NCBI GenBank assembly: GCA_902621855.1
Contig: CACNNQ010000001.1
Location: forward strand, 248,001-312,000
Reading direction: 5' to 3'
DNA from: an uncultured Alphaproteobacteria bacterium
Lineage (GTDB): Bacteria; Pseudomonadota; Alphaproteobacteria; HIMB59; GCA-002718135
DNA: 64,000 nucleotides
In this document: positions 16,395 to 25,732 of the stretch, piece by piece
How positions within the stretch are numbered: the stretch's first letter is position 1
How the letters are laid out: the number at the start of each line of letters is the position of its first letter
Notes under the pieces: model-generated
What the model saw: only the letters and a program-made list of their open reading frames with translations
The model's database searches: none
What the model was told of the DNA's origin: nothing
Program-made: the position numbers and the translations under genes

Positions 16395-18667
16395 TGTTGT
16401 CACAAAATTTAGAAAAAACATTAAGAGATGCATATCAACTAGCAACTAATTATAAACATGAGTATGTGACTCTAGAGCATTTATTGTATTCTCTTTTAGA
16501 AGATCAAGATGCAATTAGTGTTCTTAAAGCATGTGCAGTTGATATATCAAACTTAAAAGAAAGTGTTGAAAAATTTATTATTAATGATTTAGAAAATCTA
16601 AAAGAAAATTTTACGGGAGAACCAAAATTAACAAATGGTTTTCAAAGAGTTTTGCAAAGAGCTGCTATACACGTGCAATCAAGTGGAAGAGAGAGTGTTA
16701 CCGGAGCTAATATGATTGTAGCTTTATTTTCTGAGAAAGAAAGCCATGCAGTATATTTTCTTCATCAACAAAATATGAGTAGACTAGATGCTGTTCAGTA
16801 TATTTCACATGGTATTTCAAAAGCTAATGAAAGTTTCGAAAATGAAGAATTTGTAGATAGCCAAACCAATGAAAGTAACGAACAAAAAAAACCCAAAAGT
16901 GCTTTAGGACAATTTTGCATAAACTTAAATGAAAAATCTCAAGATGGTAAAATTGACAATTTAATTGGTAGAAACAAAGAACTAGATAGAACAATTCAGA
17001 TTTTATGCAGAAGACAAAAAAATAATCCTTTATTTGTTGGAGATCCTGGTGTTGGGAAAACAGCAATTGCTGAAGGATTGGCAAAAAGAATTACAGAAAA
17101 AAAAGTACCTAAAATTATGGAGGATGCCGTAATTTATTCTTTAGATATGGGTGCATTACTAGCGGGCACAAGATACAGAGGTGATTTTGAAGAAAGATTA
17201 AAAGCCGTCCTTAAAGAATTACAAAAAAAAGATAAAGCTGTCCTATTTATCGATGAAATCCATACAGTTATTGGAGCAGGAGCAACGAGTGGAGGCTCAA
17301 TGGATGCAAGTAATTTATTAAAACCATCCCTAGGAAATGGCACTCTTAAATGCATTGGATCAACAACGTATAAGGAATTTAAAAATTATTTTGAAAAAGA
17401 TAGAGCTTTAGTAAGAAGGTTCCAAAAAATTGATGTTAAGGAACCATCAAAAGATGAGACTGTTAAAATTCTTGAAGGTTTAAAATCTTATTATGAAGAA
17501 CACCATGATATTAAATATTCACCGGAAGCAATTATTAGTGCCGTTGAGTTATCGAATAAATATATAGGTGATAGAAAGCTTCCAGATAAAGCAATTGATG
17601 TTATCGATGAAGCAGGGGCATCTCAATATTTATTACCAGAAGAAAAGAGAAAAAAAATTATTCTTTCAAAAGATATTGAAGCAGTAGTTGCTTTAATGGC
17701 TAGAATTCCAACAAAATCTGTTAATCAAAGTGATAAGAACAGTTTAAAAAATTTAGAGAGAGATTTGAAAAATTTTGTCTTTGGTCAAGACAAAGCCATC
17801 GAAGAATTATCATCTTCTATTAAGTTGGCAAGAGCAGGACTAAGAGAGGATGGAAAGCCAATTGGTTCATATCTATTTTCTGGACCTACAGGGGTAGGGA
17901 AGACTGAGGTAGCTAAACAGTTAAGTAATACACTTGGCATTAAGCTTCTTAGATTTGATATGTCTGAATATATGGAGCGTCATACTGTAAGCAGACTTAT
18001 TGGAGCTCCTCCCGGTTATGTAGGTTTCGACCAAGGCGGATTATTAACTGATGGAGTCGATCAAAATCCTCATTGCGTATTGTTATTGGATGAAATTGAA
18101 AAAGCTCACTATGATTTATTCAATATTCTTTTACAAGTAATGGACTATGGAAAACTAACTGATCATAATGGTAAGACGATAGATTTCAGAAACGTCATAT
18201 TAATTATGACAACTAATGCTGGTGCAATAGATGTATCTAAAAACAAAATTGGTTTTAATGCAAAAAAATCTAACGATGATAGCAGTGATGCAATAAATAG
18301 AATTTTTTCGCCAGAATTTAGAAATCGTATTGACTCAATTATTCATTTTAATCATTTATCTAAAAATATTGTACTTTCCATAGTAGATAAATTTATTATA
18401 GAAATTGAAGCACAGCTTGAAGACAAAGGAGTTTCATTATCGATTAATAAAGAAGCAAAGGAATTTTTAGCTGAAGAAGGTTATGATGAAGTTTATGGTG
18501 CTAGAGAATTAGGTAGAGTAATACAAGAAAAAGTTAAAAAACCGATGGCTGAAGAACTTATCTTTGGTAAACTAGCTAAAGGCGGGCATGTTGAAATTAC
18601 ATGTAAAGATAAAAAAATTAACTTTGAATTTTCTAATAAACAAGAAGTAAAAAAAGAATTAGCCTAA
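16394..18667 (+). CDS. clpA: ATP-dependent Clp protease ATP-binding subunit ClpA
   Basis: The AAA+ unfoldase works with ClpP and ClpS. I start it at 16394 ([13 protein letters not shown]), which overlaps the clpS stop, not at the ORF-track ATG 21 bases earlier inside clpS. That gives 757 residues, normal for ClpA. The two-repeat N domain leads into D1 with Walker A GDPGVGKTAIAEGL and D2 with GPTGVGKTEVAKQL and VLLLDEIEKAH. The D2 tail includes YGARELGRVIQ. Its end overlaps the convergent FemAB-like gene by four bases. Confidence 0.95.
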   Translation: MLSQNLEKTLRDAYQLATNYKHEYVTLEHLLYSLLEDQDAISVLKACAVDISNLKESVEKFIINDLENLKENFTGEPKLTNGFQRVLQRAAIHVQSSGRESVTGANMIVALFSEKESHAVYFLHQQNMSRLDAVQYISHGISKANESFENEEFVDSQTNESNEQKKPKSALGQFCINLNEKSQDGKIDNLIGRNKELDRTIQILCRRQKNNPLFVGDPGVGKTAIAEGLAKRITEKKVPKIMEDAVIYSLDMGALLAGTRYRGDFEERLKAVLKELQKKDKAVLFIDEIHTVIGAGATSGGSMDASNLLKPSLGNGTLKCIGSTTYKEFKNYFEKDRALVRRFQKIDVKEPSKDETVKILEGLKSYYEEHHDIKYSPEAIISAVELSNKYIGDRKLPDKAIDVIDEAGASQYLLPEEKRKKIILSKDIEAVVALMARIPTKSVNQSDKNSLKNLERDLKNFVFGQDKAIEELSSSIKLARAGLREDGKPIGSYLFSGPTGVGKTEVAKQLSNTLGIKLLRFDMSEYMERHTVSRLIGAPPGYVGFDQGGLLTDGVDQNPHCVLLLDEIEKAHYDLFNILLQVMDYGKLTDHNGKTIDFRNVILIMTTNAGAIDVSKNKIGFNAKKSNDDSSDAINRIFSPEFRNRIDSIIHFNHLSKNIVLSIVDKFIIEIEAQLEDKGVSLSINKEAKEFLAEEGYDEVYGARELGRVIQEKVKKPMAEELIFGKLAKGGHVEITCKDKKINFEFSNKQEVKKELA

Positions 18668-19797
18668 TTTTTGAAAGGAAGAAAATCTTCTAATTTTTCT
18701 TTTTGATTGTCAATAAGTGGACTTTCATTATTAAGGAAATTTTGAATAGCTTTACTAAATTCTTGATCTTTTATCCAATGAGCGCTCCATGTTTTTGTGG
18801 GCGCATAACCTCTTTGTAATTTATGCTCACCTTGAGCCCCTGCTTCTACAATTTGAATTTTATTTTGAATGGCATAATCAATTGCTTGATAATAACAGAG
18901 TTCAAAATGTAAAAATGGCACTTCATATTTTGACCCCCATAATCGTCCATACAAATGAGTTTTACTTAAAAAATTAATTGCTGAGGCAACCATTTTATCT
19001 TCTTGATAAGCCATTATAAGTAATATTTTTTTTCTAAAATTATGCAATATTTCAAAGAAAAATTCTTTAGTTAAATAAGTTGAACCCCATTTTCTTCCTG
19101 TTGTATCTAAATAACAATCGTAAAAAAAATTTATATGTTCTTCTTTAATATTATCTCCATTAAGTAATTTTACAGTTAAATTATTATTTTTAATACATTG
19201 TCTTTCTCGTTTTATAATTTTTCTTTTTCTTGAGGATAAGACATTTAAGAATTCATTAAAATTTTTATATTCATTATTGTTCCAATGAAATTGTATTCCT
19301 GATCTAATCATAATATTATCAATATTATTCCAATTTGATACATCATTGACAAAATTAAAATGGAGAGAAGAAACATTTATTTTTTTTGCTTCTTCTATAA
19401 TATTATTAATTACCTGAACTTGCTTTCCCCTTTTATCTTTTACTGATTTGTTTAATACAATTCTAGCACCAGTTACTGGTGTAAACGGTATTGCAGATTG
19501 AAGTTTTGGATAATAGCTTATTCCATATCTATGATAGGCATCAGCCCAAGAATGATCAAAAATATATTCTCCAAAAGAATGATTTTTTATATAAAGAGGA
19601 CATAATGAGATAATTTTTTCATTTTCTTGTTCAATATAATGATATGGCTGCCAACCTGTATTGGTATTTGCACTATTACTTTTTTCTAAAGCGTAAAGAA
19701 ATTCATATTGTAAAAATGGATGATCATTTCCAACACATTCATTCCAATCAGAACTTTTGATGTTACTGAGCGAAGAGCAAAAAAAATGTTCACTCAT
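18664..19797 (-). CDS. FemAB-like / GNAT-fold acyltransferase (DUF482 family)
   Basis: The 377-residue cytosolic protein belongs to the peptidogalycan/GNAT-fold group known as DUF482. Landmarks are HPFLQYEFLYALEKS near the N-terminus, PFTPVTGARIV, FLSSRKRKIIKRERQ, GRLWGSKYEVPFLHFELCYYQAIDYAI and the end motif VEAGAQGEHKLQRGYAP. Bacterial homologues are widespread but mostly uncharacterised; an aminoacyl or acyl transfer is implied by the fold. It is 9 bases downstream of the RidA gene on the same strand. The family call is firm; the reaction is unknown. Confidence 0.75.
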   Translation of the reverse strand: MSEHFFCSSLSNIKSSDWNECVGNDHPFLQYEFLYALEKSNSANTNTGWQPYHYIEQENEKIISLCPLYIKNHSFGEYIFDHSWADAYHRYGISYYPKLQSAIPFTPVTGARIVLNKSVKDKRGKQVQVINNIIEEAKKINVSSLHFNFVNDVSNWNNIDNIMIRSGIQFHWNNNEYKNFNEFLNVLSSRKRKIIKRERQCIKNNNLTVKLLNGDNIKEEHINFFYDCYLDTTGRKWGSTYLTKEFFFEILHNFRKKILLIMAYQEDKMVASAINFLSKTHLYGRLWGSKYEVPFLHFELCYYQAIDYAIQNKIQIVEAGAQGEHKLQRGYAPTKTWSAHWIKDQEFSKAIQNFLNNESPLIDNQKEKLEDFLPFKN

Positions 19798-19806
19798 CTT
19801 TAGTAT

Positions 19807-20271
19807 TTATTTAATTTTAATTATTGCGTCTATTTCAACTGAAATATTGAGTGGAAGAGCGTTTGAACCAACTGCGAACCGTGAATGTTTTCCTTTGTCA
19901 CCAAAAATATTAACTAATAAATCTGATGCTCCATTTATAATTTTAGGTTGATCAGTAAAGTTGTCATTACAATTAACAAAACCCCCAAGTTTTAAAAAGG
20001 TGTCTAATTTATCCCAATCACCATTTATGGATGTCTTTAGAGCTGCGATAATATTAATACAGCAAATTTCAGCAGCTTTAACTCCTTCTTCTTCAGAAAT
20101 ATCTACTCCAACTTTTCCACTATATAAAATTTTACCATCTATTACTGGTCCTTGACCTGATATATAAACAGTACTATCTGAAACTTTATAAGGCACGTAA
20201 TTTGCTAGTGGTGTAGGCATATCAGGAATATTTAGATCTAATTTCTTGATATTTTCTTCAAAGATGTGCAT
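19807..20271 (-). CDS. RidA-family (YjgF/YER057c/UK114) protein
   Basis: RidA-type enzymes hydrolyse reactive enamine/imine intermediates released by PLP enzymes. I prefer the start MHIFEENIKKLDLNIPD at 20271 over the ORF-track start 14 codons earlier, because the extra residues look like leader sequence. The 154-residue product has YISGQGPVIDGK and the C-terminal signature SRFAVGSNALPLNISVEIDAII, with the active-site-type Arg retained. It precedes the FemAB-like gene. It may belong to a divergent Rid subgroup since it is longer than the roughly 130 residues of classic RidA. Confidence 0.8.
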   Translation of the reverse strand: MHIFEENIKKLDLNIPDMPTPLANYVPYKVSDSTVYISGQGPVIDGKILYSGKVGVDISEEEGVKAAEICCINIIAALKTSINGDWDKLDTFLKLGGFVNCNDNFTDQPKIINGASDLLVNIFGDKGKHSRFAVGSNALPLNISVEIDAIIKIK

Positions 20272-20315
20272 TACACATATATAAAACAATTTGGGTGAAG
20301 GTAAAGAAAACAAAT

Positions 20316-20882
20316 ATGATTAAAATTAAAAAACTATTTATTTTCATCTTCATTTTCTCAATATTTTTAAAAGGAGAGATTTTAATGGCTGATGAAAAAA
20401 AAGATATTATACATATGACACTCAAAGACGGTGTTGTTGTAATAGAGACAAAACCAGATGTAGCGCCAAAACATGTTAAACAAATTAAGCAACTTATAGA
20501 AGAAGGACAATATGATGGAGTCGTTTTTCATAGAGTAATAGATGGTTTTATGGCTCAGACGGGAGATGTAGAATTTGGAAATTCAAGTAATGATAGTTTT
20601 AACTTGTCAAGGGCTGGTACTGGCGGATCAAAACTTCCTGATATAGAGGCTGAATTCTCTTCAGAAAATCATGGTAGAGGGGCAGTTTCAATGGCCAGAG
20701 CTCAAAATCCAAATAGTGCTAATAGTCAATTTTTTATTTGTTTTAATGACTGCTCTTTTCTAGATGGTCAATACACTGTTTGGGCTCAAGTTACTGAAGG
20801 TATGGAATATGTTGATAATATCACTAGAGGTGAACCACCTGCTGATCCAGATAAAATAATTAAAATGGAGATTATTAAATAA
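20316..20882 (+). CDS. ppi: Cyclophilin-type peptidyl-prolyl cis-trans isomerase
   Basis: The protein catalyses proline isomerisation during folding. The cyclophilin core is clear: FHRVIDGFMAQTGD, GRGAVSMARAQNPNSANSQFFICFND and FLDGQYTVWAQVTEGMEYVD. Two starts compete. ATG 20316 (used here) adds a hydrophobic, signal-like leader LFIFIFIFSIFLKG. An in-frame ATG at 20385 has a strong AAGGAGAG eight bases upstream and would give a 165-residue cytosolic protein of typical PpiB length. Both may be used. The ORF-track GTG at 20295 is less likely. It ends four bases before the dipeptidase gene. Confidence 0.88.
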   Translation: MIKIKKLFIFIFIFSIFLKGEILMADEKKDIIHMTLKDGVVVIETKPDVAPKHVKQIKQLIEEGQYDGVVFHRVIDGFMAQTGDVEFGNSSNDSFNLSRAGTGGSKLPDIEAEFSSENHGRGAVSMARAQNPNSANSQFFICFNDCSFLDGQYTVWAQVTEGMEYVDNITRGEPPADPDKIIKMEIIK

Positions 20883-20886
20883 TTAA

Positions 20887-21969
20887 ATGTTTGTAGCTGA
20901 CTTGCATAATGATCTTGTGCAAAGAGTTATCGAAGGTGAAGATGTTACTAAACTTACATCGCACGGGCATACTGATATACCAAGGTTATTAAAATCTGAA
21001 ATTGATTTAGAAATTTTAATTATTTGGGTCTCTAGCAATGCTAAAGAACCAAATTTTTTTAAAAGGGCTGATAAAATGTATGATGAGATTGAAAGAATTT
21101 CATCACATGAAGAAATTGTCATTCCAAAAAAACTCTCGGACATTAATGAAGCAATAGAAAAAAATAAGTTAATACTTCCAATCTCAATGGAAGGTGGGGA
21201 GGGTTTAGAAAATGATATCAATAATTTATATCATTTTATTGAAAAGGGTCTTTTCTATTTTGGCCCAACTTGGAATCATTCTTTGGATTGGGTTTCATCA
21301 AATTATGATGAGACGTACAATTTATCAAAACTTAAAAGCCATGGCTTAAATGAATTTGGGAAAGAGGTTATTTCTATATGCCAAGATAATGATGTGTTAG
21401 TCGATGTTTCTCACATTGGAGAGAAAAGTTTTTGGGATATTGCATCTGTGAGTACTAAACCTTTTATTGCTTCACATTCTAGCGTGTATAATTTGTGTCC
21501 ACATTTTCGTAATTTAAAAGATGATCAAATTCAAGCTATCAAAAAATCAAAAGGATTAATTGGTTTAAATCCATATCCTTTTTTTATTGATAAATCTTTT
21601 AAAGAAAGAGAATCAAAAGAAAGGAATAAATATCTTGATGAATTAAATTCTATTGAAAGAAAATATTCCAATAAAACTTCTCAATGGATTGCAAAACAAC
21701 ATTTTCTTCAAAAAAAATTGACATATATATGCCCAAGTATAGAAATATTTGTTGATCATATTGAATATGTAATTAATCAAATAGGTATTGATTATGTAGG
21801 TATAGGCAGCGACTATGATGGACTTGATTGCCTACCTCATTCATGGAATGATTGTTTAGATCATATGATAATTCAAGAGTCTTTAGAAAAAAGAGGTTAT
21901 AAATATTTAGAGATTGAAAAAATTATGGGAAAAAATATTTTAAGAGTCCTGGAAGAAATCTATAATTAA
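20887..21969 (+). CDS. Membrane-dipeptidase family (peptidase M19) zinc dipeptidase
   Basis: The 360-residue metallopeptidase hydrolyses dipeptides, and some members also cleave cyclic or unusual dipeptides. Metal-site motifs in order are ADLHNDL, SMEGGEGL (bridging Glu), VDVSHIGEKSF, IASHSSVYNLCPHFRN and GIGSDYDG. There is no signal peptide, so it is probably cytosolic. It lies four bases after the cyclophilin gene, suggesting one transcript. Its 3' end overlaps the convergent LysE-type exporter gene by 30 bases. The family is secure; the substrate is not. Confidence 0.88.
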   Translation: MFVADLHNDLVQRVIEGEDVTKLTSHGHTDIPRLLKSEIDLEILIIWVSSNAKEPNFFKRADKMYDEIERISSHEEIVIPKKLSDINEAIEKNKLILPISMEGGEGLENDINNLYHFIEKGLFYFGPTWNHSLDWVSSNYDETYNLSKLKSHGLNEFGKEVISICQDNDVLVDVSHIGEKSFWDIASVSTKPFIASHSSVYNLCPHFRNLKDDQIQAIKKSKGLIGLNPYPFFIDKSFKERESKERNKYLDELNSIERKYSNKTSQWIAKQHFLQKKLTYICPSIEIFVDHIEYVINQIGIDYVGIGSDYDGLDCLPHSWNDCLDHMIIQESLEKRGYKYLEIEKIMGKNILRVLEEIYN

Positions 21970-22557
21970 CAAAACACCTATTAATACTAAAATAAATCCT
22001 GATATTTTTTGTATTATACCCTGCCTTTTTTGGAAGAAATCATTCATTCCATAACTTGTTATAAGAAGGGTTACAATAATGTACCACACGCCATCAATTA
22101 CAGAAGCAGTAACTACAAGAATTGAATGTGAAAAAAATGAGGCATCAATTTTTACAAATTGAGAAAAGACAGCCGAAAACCATATAAGAATTTTGGGATT
22201 AAAAATTGCTATCGAAAATCCTTGTAGGAAAGAATTAATACTTTTTTGTTCCTTAATTTTATCTATTTCCTCGTTTTGTTTTAATATAAATTGAAAACCT
22301 AAATATAATAAAAAAAGAATTCCAATTAATTGAATTAATTGAAATAATAATGCGTTTGCTGTTAAAATTATTGATAATCCAGTAACTACAAATACAGCAT
22401 ACACGCCCATACCTAATCCATGACCAATAGCTGTCATAAAGCCAGCAAATCGATTAATTGTAATACTGTTTCTTATAATTAACGCTAGACTTGGACCTGG
22501 TGACATTGCTCCTGCAACACAGACACTAGCAAACTGAAGCCAAAATATAAAAGTCAC
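21940..22557 (-). CDS. LysE/RhtB-family amino acid exporter
   Basis: The 205-residue inner-membrane protein has six hydrophobic segments and the family signature GAMSPGPSLALIIRNSI near the N-terminus, followed by GLGMGVYAVFVVTGL. LysE/RhtB transporters export amino acids such as lysine, threonine or homoserine. The gene abuts pdxJ directly (its ATG lies one base beyond the pdxJ stop). It overlaps the dipeptidase gene on the other strand by 30 bases. The substrate is unknown. Confidence 0.85.
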   Translation of the reverse strand: MTFIFWLQFASVCVAGAMSPGPSLALIIRNSITINRFAGFMTAIGHGLGMGVYAVFVVTGLSIILTANALLFQLIQLIGILFLLYLGFQFILKQNEEIDKIKEQKSINSFLQGFSIAIFNPKILIWFSAVFSQFVKIDASFFSHSILVVTASVIDGVWYIIVTLLITSYGMNDFFQKRQGIIQKISGFILVLIGVLLIIDFFQDS

Positions 22558-23292
22558 TTAATTATTTGTTAGGGTTAAATATTTTTTTATCGTTTCTTGT
22601 AAGCCAAATTCAAAAGTATCACAGATGAGAGCATGGCCAATAGATACTTCTTTAATATTAGTTATATTATCTAGAAAAAACTTTAAATTTTCTAAATTTA
22701 AATCATGACCAGCATTTAATTCAATTTTTGGAAACTCTTTTTTTAGATAGTTTGTTACACCAATATAATCTTTAATTGCTTTTTGCTTATTTTCATTAAA
22801 GGTATGAGCATAATCAAAAGTATAAAGTTCTACTCTGTCAGTTTGTATTACTTCTAAATTTTCTAGTGTTTTTATAGATGGATTAATAAATATTGAAACT
22901 CGAATATCATTTTTTTTAAATTCACTGACTATGTCCGTTAATAAATTTTTGTTAATTTCACAATCCCAACCAAAAGAAGAGGTTAATGCGCCCGGTGGAT
23001 CTGGGACTAAAGTTACTTGATCTGGCTGAACTTCAATTACTTTTTTTACAAAAAAATCTGATGGATATCCCTCTACATTAAATTCCTTATTTTCAAAATT
23101 TGATAATAAATTTTTTAAGGGGTCAAGGTCAGAAAATTTTGCGTGTCTTTCATCAGGACGCGGATGTACTGTAATTCCATCAGCACCGTAGTATAAACAT
23201 TTATTACTAATATCAATTAAGTTTGGTAAATCAGCTCCTCTAGCATTTCTTACTAAAGCAAACTTGTTAACATTAACACTTAATGCAGTCAT
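22558..23292 (-). CDS. pdxJ: Pyridoxine 5'-phosphate synthase
   Basis: The enzyme condenses 3-amino-2-oxopropyl phosphate with deoxyxylulose 5-phosphate, the last step of the DXP-dependent vitamin B6 pathway. I start it at MTALSVNVNKFALVRNARG (23292). The ORF-track start at 23334 lies inside the upstream GST gene. The 244-residue barrel shows ADGITVHPRPDERH, FNVEGYPS, TLVPDPPGALTSSFGWD, IELNAGHDLN and VSIGHALICD. It follows GST by eight bases on the same strand. Confidence 0.93.
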   Translation of the reverse strand: MTALSVNVNKFALVRNARGADLPNLIDISNKCLYYGADGITVHPRPDERHAKFSDLDPLKNLLSNFENKEFNVEGYPSDFFVKKVIEVQPDQVTLVPDPPGALTSSFGWDCEINKNLLTDIVSEFKKNDIRVSIFINPSIKTLENLEVIQTDRVELYTFDYAHTFNENKQKAIKDYIGVTNYLKKEFPKIELNAGHDLNLENLKFFLDNITNIKEVSIGHALICDTFEFGLQETIKKYLTLTNN

Positions 23293-23300
23293 TTTAATTA

Positions 23301-23957
23301 CTAAATTATTTTTCCATATGTTTTCATCATCCATTCATTTACTTTTGGATGATTGTAGATTTCTTCTCTCAATTTTTTTAATCTTTCATATGGTTCTAAA
23401 ATATTCATTGGCACTCCATCTAAAAGACCTGATGTTAGCCAACCTAGTAATCTCCAAATTGCTAGATCAGCTATAGTTAAGTATTTTCCTACAAAAAAAA
23501 CTGATTGATCATTTTGATTATTTAGATTTTCTAAATATTGAAACCATTTTGGCAAATGCCTAGTTGTTAGTATCTCTCTTTCTAACTTCTTTTTTTCTGG
23601 GTCTTTATCTCTGCCAGATAAAGTGACTAGAAAATTTATATCTTGAGCTGCTTCAATAATTTGATCAATTAATGCTGATTTATAATCATCATCTTTAGGA
23701 TATAAGCCAGAAAGTTTACCACAGTATCTTGCAATAGCACCTGTTTGTGCAAAGATTTTTCCATCAACTTCTAAAACTGGCAGTTGTTTAAATGGGGCAA
23801 TTTTGCCGTTAGGTAATTTACCTGTTTTCTTAAACTCGTCATATTCATCTCCTTCAATTCTATGATCATTAAAAGGAATATCAGAAATATATAGAGATAA
23901 ACGTGTTACTTCTGCTCTCCAAAATGGAATTTTAAAATAATATAAAGTTATTTTCAT
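23301..23957 (-). CDS. Glutathione S-transferase family protein
   Basis: The 218-residue protein has an N-terminal thioredoxin-like domain with TLYYFKIPFWRAEVTRLSLYIS, the cis-Pro region KQLPVLEVDGKIFAQTGAIARYCG and an all-helical C-terminal domain with the N-capping box FFVGKYLTIADLAIW. It resembles sigma/prostaglandin-D-synthase-type GSTs that conjugate or reduce using glutathione. The substrate is unknown. It is upstream of pdxJ in a short minus-strand set. Confidence 0.87.
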   Translation of the reverse strand: MKITLYYFKIPFWRAEVTRLSLYISDIPFNDHRIEGDEYDEFKKTGKLPNGKIAPFKQLPVLEVDGKIFAQTGAIARYCGKLSGLYPKDDDYKSALIDQIIEAAQDINFLVTLSGRDKDPEKKKLEREILTTRHLPKWFQYLENLNNQNDQSVFFVGKYLTIADLAIWRLLGWLTSGLLDGVPMNILEPYERLKKLREEIYNHPKVNEWMMKTYGKII

Positions 23958-23993
23958 GTTACGAAAGTTTAATAAGTGATATCATATATAATA

Positions 23994-24392
23994 ATGAATA
24001 AAAAAATAGACATATTAATAATCATCATAAATATCTTTTTTTTCCTATATTATGCATTTCAGCTTCTAGTTTTTACAGATGAATTTGCAAGAGCCAATTT
24101 AGGTTTTTTTAATCATGCTGTTGCTGGTTTATCAGAGATTATTGGAATAATATTTGTGACATTCAGTATTGGTTTGATTACAATATTAGTAAGAGGATTT
24201 GACAACCAATTGCCTGTATTTTTTTCAATTTTTGTATTTCAATTAGGTTGCTCTGTAAATTTTTGGAGATATGTTATTACGGATAGTCCTGGAGAAACAA
24301 ATATTGAAGTAATTGCAAATAATGCCTACATATTTACTGCTATAACTTTATTAACAGCTATATTCTTTTTAAGAAATTATTCTAAATTATAA
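23994..24392 (+). CDS. Small four-helix membrane protein of unknown function
   Basis: I use ATG 23994 (MNKKIDILIIIINIFFF); the ORF-track start six codons earlier is also possible. The 132-residue product has about four membrane segments: LIIIINIFFFLYYAFQLLV, IIGIIFVTFSIGLITILV, PVFFSIFVFQLGCSVNFW and AYIFTAITLLTAIFFL. The two outside loops carry conserved-looking charges (TDEFARANLG, ITDSPGETNIE). I do not recognise a family. It is immediately upstream of the GFA-type protein (one-base gap), so the two may be co-transcribed. Confidence 0.65.
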   Translation: MNKKIDILIIIINIFFFLYYAFQLLVFTDEFARANLGFFNHAVAGLSEIIGIIFVTFSIGLITILVRGFDNQLPVFFSIFVFQLGCSVNFWRYVITDSPGETNIEVIANNAYIFTAITLLTAIFFLRNYSKL

Positions 24393-24393
24393 T

Positions 24394-24801
24394 ATGAAAA
24401 AAAAAGTACAAACTCAAATTGCAAAATGTCTTTGTGGTGGAATTAAAATAAAAACCATTGGAAAACTTCGTTATGTAATTAATTGTCATTGTAAACAATG
24501 TATGAAAACTCATGGAAATTTTGCTGCTTATACGAACTGTCTTGAAGAAAATATTATTTTTATGAATAAAAGTACTTTGCGTTGGTACAATTCCTCAAAT
24601 TTTGCAAAAAGAGGTTTTTGTAATAAATGTGGTGCAAGTATATTTTATAAAATAAAAAAAAGTAATTCTATTAGTATATCTGCAGGAATGTTTGAAAAAC
24701 CAACAAAACTAAAAACAGATTCAAATATATTTACAAAAGGAAAACTAGATTATTATAAACTTGACCCTAATTTGCGTAAATTTAGTAGATCTGAGGAATA
24801 A
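24394..24801 (+). CDS. GFA-family (glutathione-dependent formaldehyde-activating enzyme-like) zinc protein
   Basis: The 135-residue protein has the GFA-family cysteine set: CLCGGIK, CHCKQCMKTHG and GFCNKCGASIFYKI. A terminal ISAGMFEKP segment follows. The cysteines bind zinc in the CENP-V/GFA fold. The founding member helps join formaldehyde to glutathione, but most homologues have unproven roles. It follows the small membrane protein gene by one base. Confidence 0.82.
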   Translation: MKKKVQTQIAKCLCGGIKIKTIGKLRYVINCHCKQCMKTHGNFAAYTNCLEENIIFMNKSTLRWYNSSNFAKRGFCNKCGASIFYKIKKSNSISISAGMFEKPTKLKTDSNIFTKGKLDYYKLDPNLRKFSRSEE

Positions 24802-24821
24802 GAATCAATATTTAAAAGGAA

Positions 24822-24896
24822 TGGTGCCACAGGGCAGATTCGAACTGCCGGCTTACTCATTACCAATGAGTTACTCTACCCCTGAGTTACTGCGGC
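24822..24896 (-). tRNA. trnT: tRNA-Thr (GGT)
   Basis: On the minus strand the sequence starts GCCGCAG and ends CTGTGGC plus ACCA, forming a seven-pair acceptor with one G-U. The anticodon arm ACTCA-TTGGTAA-TGAGT gives GGT. The T arm GGCAGTTCGAATCTGCC is canonical and CCA is encoded. It stands alone between genes on the other strand. Confidence 0.95.
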
Positions 24897-24992
24897 CATG
24901 ATTTTTATATATTACCATAAATCATGGTTCTTTTAATTTATTTTATTAAAAAAATAATTGATCGCAATATTTATATACAATATAAATTTATT

Positions 24993-25598
24993 ATGGTGGT
25001 GGAGATTGATTTTTGGTTTTCTATAGGAAGCACATATACTTATCTTTCTGTAAATAGATTAGCAGGTGTTGCTAAGAAAGAAAATATAAAGTTTAATTGG
25101 CATCCGTTCAGTGTTCGAAAAATCATGATGGATATGGATAATATTCCTTTTACTCCTCCATCTAAAAAAATTAAGTCAGATTATATGTGGAGGGATATTG
25201 AAAGAAGAGCAAAATTCTATGGATTTTTTGCCAAAGTGCCAGCACCTTATCCGCTAAAAGAATTTGATTTGGCTAATCAACTTGCAATTTTAGGAATGGA
25301 GGAGGGTTGGGGTGTAGATTACGTTACGTTGACATACAAAAGATGGTTTCAGGAAGGAAAAGAACCAGCAACAGAACCCAATTTGACTGAGATTTTACAA
25401 GAATTAAATTTAGATAAAGAAAGATTATTAGCTAAAGCAAAGTCATCAGAAGTAAATCAAAAATATTTAGAAAACACAAATAACGCATATAAAAATGGCG
25501 TATTTGGCAGTCCAACATTTATATATCAAAAAGAAGTTTTTTGGGGTGATGATAGACTAGAAGATTGTATCAAGTGGATACGATTTAATGAAAAGTAA
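24993..25598 (+). CDS. 2-hydroxychromene-2-carboxylate isomerase family protein (DsbA/GST-kappa fold)
   Basis: I choose ATG 24993 (MVVEIDFWFSIGSTYTYLSV); the ORF-track start adds 23 unlikely residues. The 201-residue thioredoxin-fold protein has the HCCA isomerase start IDFWFSIGSTYTYLS with the catalytic-type serine. It also has FNWHPFSVRKIM and the cis-Pro/last-strand segment VFGSPTFIYQKEVFWGDDRLE. HCCA isomerases act in naphthalene-type catabolism with glutathione, but in genomes like this the role is usually unknown. Family good, function open. Confidence 0.8.
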   Translation: MVVEIDFWFSIGSTYTYLSVNRLAGVAKKENIKFNWHPFSVRKIMMDMDNIPFTPPSKKIKSDYMWRDIERRAKFYGFFAKVPAPYPLKEFDLANQLAILGMEEGWGVDYVTLTYKRWFQEGKEPATEPNLTEILQELNLDKERLLAKAKSSEVNQKYLENTNNAYKNGVFGSPTFIYQKEVFWGDDRLEDCIKWIRFNEK

Positions 25599-25732
25599 TT
25601 AATTTATAATATAAAATTCCCACAATATTCAGAGCTAATTCTAATTAGGTTTATGGTAGATCTTAATTTAGTAGGCATTTGACTGCTAAATTCATTTTAA
25701 ATAAATTAAAAATTCAATTATAATGCTCTTTT

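Noticed and set aside
20883-21221. Minus-strand ORF of 112 residues opposite the dipeptidase
   Set aside because: Antisense to the clear M19 metal-site sequence; no signs of an independent gene.
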